DNA of 33,954 nucleotides from positions 1 through 33,954 of IMG/VR virus record IMGVR_UViG_3300025913_000081; one strand, written 5' to 3'. Below, one piece after another: positions 31,305 to 33,954 of this stretch. Below the pieces are notes generated by a model that saw only the letters and a list, made by a program, of their open reading frames with translations, was not told the DNA's origin and made no database searches. Numbering within the stretch: position 1 is the first letter of the stretch; every line of letters begins with the position of its first letter. The translations under genes were made by a program, and so were the position numbers. This stretch comes from a virus.

Positions 31305-32029
31305 TCCTCTTCCTTCTGCGGGATCGACCGCCACACGTCCTTCAGCCACCTCTGGGCCGCGGCCGGCCCCGGGTGGATCCCGTCGGCCAGCGCCACGCCC
31401 GCCGCCTCGGTGTCGAAGTAGGCACACGTCGGTTCGACGGCCTCCTTCAGCAGGCCGTTGATGGCCCAGTGCTTGCCCCTGACGGCAGTGTTGCCGACCC
31501 ACAGACAGCGGGTCTCTCGGGCGAGCAGCAGCTGCAGGATGGGCTCCACGTCAGGAGCCTTCTGGGCGCCCCAATGGTTGGTGCCCAGGAAGACGACGAC
31601 CGCGTCTGGGTCGAAGTCGTCCATTGCCCGTTCCAGCCTCCCGTCTGCCCAGTACTCGACAGTGGTCGACGCCTTGCAGGCCACCCTGACCTGGTCGTCA
31701 GGCCGGCCCAGGCCGGCCTCCGCGCGCCAGGCCGGGTCTGCGGCGTAGTTGCCCACGGCGCAGGCCTCAGAGTCCCCCACCACCAGCACCCGTTCCCCCG
31801 GCGGGGCCAGGCCTGCGTCCAGCAGGGCGTCCATCTCCTCGTCGGCCGGATCGCCGAACTGGTCGTAGAACCCGTCAGTGCCCGCCTCCGGATCCTCAGC
31901 TTGGGCCGCAGCCGGTAGGATCTCCCCGTGCAGAGGGACCTCGGGCTGGTTGCAGACGGCACAGGTGGCCACAGCAATGAATGCCAAGGTGGGCAGGGCA
32001 GCGGCGTGCATCAACAGTCTCTTCTTCAT
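31301..32029 (-). CDS. Secreted SGNH/GDSL-type hydrolase
   Basis: The product has 242 residues. The N-terminus MKKRLLMHAAALPTLAFIAV is a signal peptide: two Lys and an Arg, then a hydrophobic core ending near Cys23-Cys26. The enzyme core follows with all four SGNH blocks: GDSEAC (nucleophile Ser87), a GlyAsn pair, GTNH (Asn151), and DGIHPG (Asp216 and His219). Such enzymes remove acyl groups from esters, often from surface polysaccharides. The ATG at 32029 overlaps the TGA of the methyltransferase gene (ATGA). A signal peptide is unusual for a structural region and suggests action on the host envelope or export for exclusion of other phages, which is inference. An in-frame upstream extension is not credible because it runs through the methyltransferase gene. 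Confidence 0.85.
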   Translation of the reverse strand: MKKRLLMHAAALPTLAFIAVATCAVCNQPEVPLHGEILPAAAQAEDPEAGTDGFYDQFGDPADEEMDALLDAGLAPPGERVLVVGDSEACAVGNYAADPAWRAEAGLGRPDDQVRVACKASTTVEYWADGRLERAMDDFDPDAVVVFLGTNHWGAQKAPDVEPILQLLLARETRCLWVGNTAVRGKHWAINGLLKEAVEPTCAYFDTEAAGVALADGIHPGPAAAQRWLKDVWRSIPQKEEE

Positions 32030-32625
32030 GTCGTCGGCTTCCTCAGCAGCACCGGCTCGCCCGGCACCGGCTTTGACTTTTCCCACTTGGGATGCGTGGC
32101 CAGCCACTCGTCGACGGCGGCCTTGACGCCGTGCTTCTCTGTCTCCACTCTCGCGGTCGCCGCGGCCACGCCCTGATAGCCATCGCGCTCAGCGTACCAC
32201 ATGTCGCGTTCTGACCACTTACCGTCGTAATCATCGCAGACCAGCCAACCACCGGGAGAGACCAGTCCCTCCAGCAGCTCGAGCTCCCTCAAGACGGTGT
32301 GGTAGTTGTGGTCGCCGTCCAGCAGGACCACGTCGAACTTCAGGTCCTGTCGGACCATGCGCGGCAGGACGCTCAAGCTGTTTCCTTCGATGCAGAAGGC
32401 GACCTGGTTCCAGGCATAGTCCAGGTTGTTCAGCGTCAGGACGACCTGCTCCTGCACCTTGACGTCGACACCGACAGCCGTGAAAGCGTGCGGCAGGCGC
32501 ACCAGAAAGGCCGCCAGCGAGATCAGGGTCACGCCCCTGTCGACGCCCACCTCCAACAAGGAGACGCTTCGGTTCAGGTCGGCGATGCGGGCCTTGACGA
32601 GAGGAATGTAGCCGTGGTAGCTCAC
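32026..32625 (-). CDS. Class I SAM-dependent methyltransferase (Methyltransf_24-like)
   Basis: The product has 199 residues. Motif I is LLEVGVDRGVT (23-33), the acidic end of strand 2 is VGVD (51-54), the strand 4 motif is VVLLDGDHNYHT (99-110), and strand 5 is GGWLVCDDYDG (125-135). The DGDH and DDYDG pieces are typical of the Methyltransf_24 group, which often acts on sugars or small molecules in surface glycan pathways. The start is GTG at 32625, 6 nt after GTAGGTT, with no Shine-Dalgarno sequence. It is coupled to the SGNH hydrolase gene by ATGA, so the pair may modify a surface glycan together. The substrate is unknown. Confidence 0.85.
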   Translation of the reverse strand: MSYHGYIPLVKARIADLNRSVSLLEVGVDRGVTLISLAAFLVRLPHAFTAVGVDVKVQEQVVLTLNNLDYAWNQVAFCIEGNSLSVLPRMVRQDLKFDVVLLDGDHNYHTVLRELELLEGLVSPGGWLVCDDYDGKWSERDMWYAERDGYQGVAAATARVETEKHGVKAAVDEWLATHPKWEKSKPVPGEPVLLRKPTT

Positions 32626-32631
32626 TGCAGG

Positions 32632-32638
32632 AACCTAC
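32632..32638 (-). promoter_or_regulatory. Degenerate late-promoter-like motif GTAGGTT before 32625
   Basis: GTAGGTT is 6 nt before the GTG start. It resembles the 33220-33227 copy (ATAGGTTA) more than the common form. Confidence 0.3.
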
Positions 32639-32657
32639 ACCCGCGGTGCAGCGGTGT

Positions 32658-32882
32658 TCAGACCGCCGTGACGAGGGCCTGGACCGCGAGCTCTACGCGG
32701 CGGCGCAGCTCCTCGGGCAGGGCAGACAGCAGGACGTACTGCTCTGGGCGGTAGCCGCCCATCGGGACGCCCTCGCTGATCGACTGCGTGTTCGGGACTC
32801 CGACCCTGATGACTAGGGGCGGGCGACGGCCGTCGGCCGCGGCGATCGGTTGGTAGAGGTCAACTCGCTGTGCTTGCGCCAT
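32658..32882 (-). CDS. Hypothetical protein of 74 residues
   Basis: The product begins MAQAQRVDLYQPIAAADG and has a strand LVIRVGVPN, a loop MGGYRPEQYVLL and a C-terminal helix ELRRRVELAVQALVTAV. I do not recognise the family. The ATG at 32882 is preceded by GGAGAAGAGAG and overlaps the end of the 52-residue gene by about 20 nt. It ends 32 nt before the methyltransferase gene. Confidence 0.7.
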   Translation of the reverse strand: MAQAQRVDLYQPIAAADGRRPPLVIRVGVPNTQSISEGVPMGGYRPEQYVLLSALPEELRRRVELAVQALVTAV

Positions 32883-33018
32883 CTCTCTTCTCCGGCGGCG
32901 CCTGGGCCGCCAACCGCCGGAGCTGCTCCTGGAGGGGCTTGGGATCCATGCCGGCCACTTGGGCCGCGGCGATCCGCTCCATGAGGTCAGCGACCCGGCG
33001 CTCCCAGTCGGTCAGCAC
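32860..33018 (-). CDS. Small helical protein of 52 residues
   Basis: The product starts with GTG at 33018 and begins MLTDWERRVADLMERIAAAQ, continuing helical with PLQEQLRRLAAQA and a charged end. GAAGGG lies 7 nt before the GTG, and the start comes 2 nt after the stop of the 62-residue gene, so the two are coupled. The pair of tiny helical proteins may interact. Longer readings in this frame, to 33390, overlap the neighbouring coupled gene and were rejected. Function is unknown. Confidence 0.6.
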   Translation of the reverse strand: MLTDWERRVADLMERIAAAQVAGMDPKPLQEQLRRLAAQAPPEKRDGASTAS

Positions 33019-33020
33019 GG

Positions 33021-33209
33021 TCAACCCTTCAGGACCTGCTTGCCCTCGGTGAGGGCATCGTTGGCGCTGGACAATGCCCGGCGCAGGCGCCTCAGGTCGA
33101 CCTCGCACTGGGCCACGGTCGTAGCCGCGCCTGGATCGCCCTTGGCGATCGCCAGGGTCTCTTCTGTCTGCTTGATCTGCTCGAGGAGCCGCTCCGTGGA
33201 TGCTGACAT
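33021..33209 (-). CDS. Small coiled-coil protein of 62 residues
   Basis: The product begins MSASTERLLEQIKQTEETLA and has two long charged helices separated by GDPGAATT (ERLLEQIKQTEETLA, then QCEVDLRRLRRALSSANDAL), so it is probably a helical hairpin. The ATG at 33209 is preceded by AGGATGGGC and by ATAGGTTA (33227-33220) 10 nt upstream. It heads the group of small genes downstream. No family is recognised. Confidence 0.7.
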   Translation of the reverse strand: MSASTERLLEQIKQTEETLAIAKGDPGAATTVAQCEVDLRRLRRALSSANDALTEGKQVLKG

Positions 33210-33219
33210 GTGCCCATCC

Positions 33220-33227
33220 TAACCTAT
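33220..33227 (-). promoter_or_regulatory. Late-promoter-like motif ATAGGTTA before 33209
   Basis: ATAGGTTA (ATAGTTA with one extra G) lies 10 nt before the ATG; AGGA just after it can serve as the ribosome site. It heads the small-gene group that ends before 32625. Confidence 0.45.
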
Positions 33228-33257
33228 CCGAGCGCCCGTGTACGACGCTCCTGCAGG

Positions 33258-33431
33258 CTAGGTAGGCTGCTTGGCCCAGCTCCTCCGGACGATCCCGAGA
33301 GCGACGTCGACGAAGACGGGCTGGTCGCCCCTGCCTGACCAGGCTGGTCGGTGCGGCACCCCGTCGAGTTTGTTGACGATGAGCCTGCAACCGGCCGCCC
33401 GTACGACGACAAAGGCCTCGGCCAGCATCAT
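33258..33431 (-). CDS. Small hypothetical protein of 57 residues, resembling I78-type inhibitors
   Basis: The start is the first of two ATG codons at 33431, with AGGAGAG 9 nt upstream; an ATG at 33521 abuts the tmRNA and has no ribosome site. The product begins MMLAEAFVVVRAAGCRLIVN and continues with GVPHRPAWSGRG and PVFVDVALGIVRRSW. The order of a basic strand, a turn with an arginine and a V-x-V-x-x-G-I-V strand recalls the small peptidase inhibitor I78 group, but the likeness is weak. It lies 93 nt past the 3' end of the tmRNA; I see nothing clear in that gap. Confidence 0.45.
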   Translation of the reverse strand: MMLAEAFVVVRAAGCRLIVNKLDGVPHRPAWSGRGDQPVFVDVALGIVRRSWAKQPT

Positions 33432-33523
33432 GCCCGTGATCTCTCCTGCGATCCTGCCTGCAAGGCCTGGTCGTCCCACCTGTGGTCTTGTCGCCCGCCT
33501 GGGACCTGTCTGCGTTTTCATGA

Positions 33524-33891
<368 letters not shown>

Positions 33892-33914
33892 ATGTGGGGT
33901 CTTGCAGCTCAGGA

Positions 33915-33946
33915 TGTCAAGGAGCGGGCGGCCTCAGCGGCCGCCC
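33915..33946 (-). promoter_or_regulatory. Hairpin and TTGACA box upstream of the tmRNA
   Basis: A perfect 8-bp inverted repeat (GGGCGGCC and GGCCGCCC, 5-nt loop, 33925-33946) lies at the right edge of the window and may terminate a gene beyond it. It is followed on the minus strand by TTGACA (33920-33915), 23 nt before the tmRNA 5' end. A good -10 box is missing at the usual distance (CCACAT is the 17-nt match), so the promoter call is weak. No ATAGTTA-type motif is present here. Confidence 0.35.
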
Positions 33947-33954
33947 ATGTTGTA

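Overview
The window is part of the genome of a tailed dsDNA phage with a contractile tail (myovirus type) and a T4-superfamily gene set. Apart from the sites discussed below, every gene I can support lies on the minus strand, so the region is read from right to left. The DNA is GC-rich and coding is dense, with many stop/start overlaps (ATGA, TGATG, TAGTG). The host cannot be named. High GC, a TTGAAC-17-TAGGAT type promoter and many starts that look leaderless fit a high-GC host such as an actinobacterium, but this is inference. The small proteins with an LRxxIxE-type helix and the GGGG..GY..PLG tail resemble proteins of environmental T4-like phages.

Layout, in transcription order (high to low coordinates): a phage-encoded tmRNA (33891-33525); a run of small unknown genes (33431-32658); a methyltransferase, a secreted SGNH hydrolase and two unknown proteins (32625-30459); a C1q-like fibre or decoration protein; neck and tail completion proteins like gp13, gp14 and gp15 (29852-26676); two tandem, divergent tail sheath proteins of about 1,000 residues each (26606-20475); two small helix-motif proteins; the gp19-like tail tube protein (19691-19203); an unknown 79-residue protein and three more helix-motif proteins (19099-16659); a gp26-like baseplate protein, two small proteins and the tape measure protein (16571-10715); and baseplate genes including a gp53/LysM-like wedge protein and a large hub-like protein (10699-3990). 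A small family A DNA polymerase, an HD-domain protein and small genes follow (3953-1330). A strong intrinsic terminator at about 1291-1323 ends this long region. Just past it, a separate host-type promoter with an internal palindrome drives a small gene, a GIY-YIG homing endonuclease and the start of a gp32-like single-stranded DNA-binding protein that runs off the left edge.

The virion genes work together as a complete tail programme: tape measure, tube, two sheaths, neck, baseplate and fibre, with no capsid, portal or terminase in view. The most interesting signal that ordinary annotation would miss is a short recurring motif, ATAGTTA (variants CTAGTTA, ATACTTA, ATAGGTTA, ATACCTA), directly upstream of about a dozen genes and without a visible -35 element. 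It looks like a phage late promoter. In more than half of the cases it sits only 5-6 nt before the start codon of a gene that lacks a usable Shine-Dalgarno sequence, which predicts leaderless late mRNAs. Where the motif is farther away, a Shine-Dalgarno sequence is present. Other notable points are the tmRNA with its own tag (ANGIASAPALAA), the helix-motif protein family, the sheath duplication and the unusual DNA polymerase.
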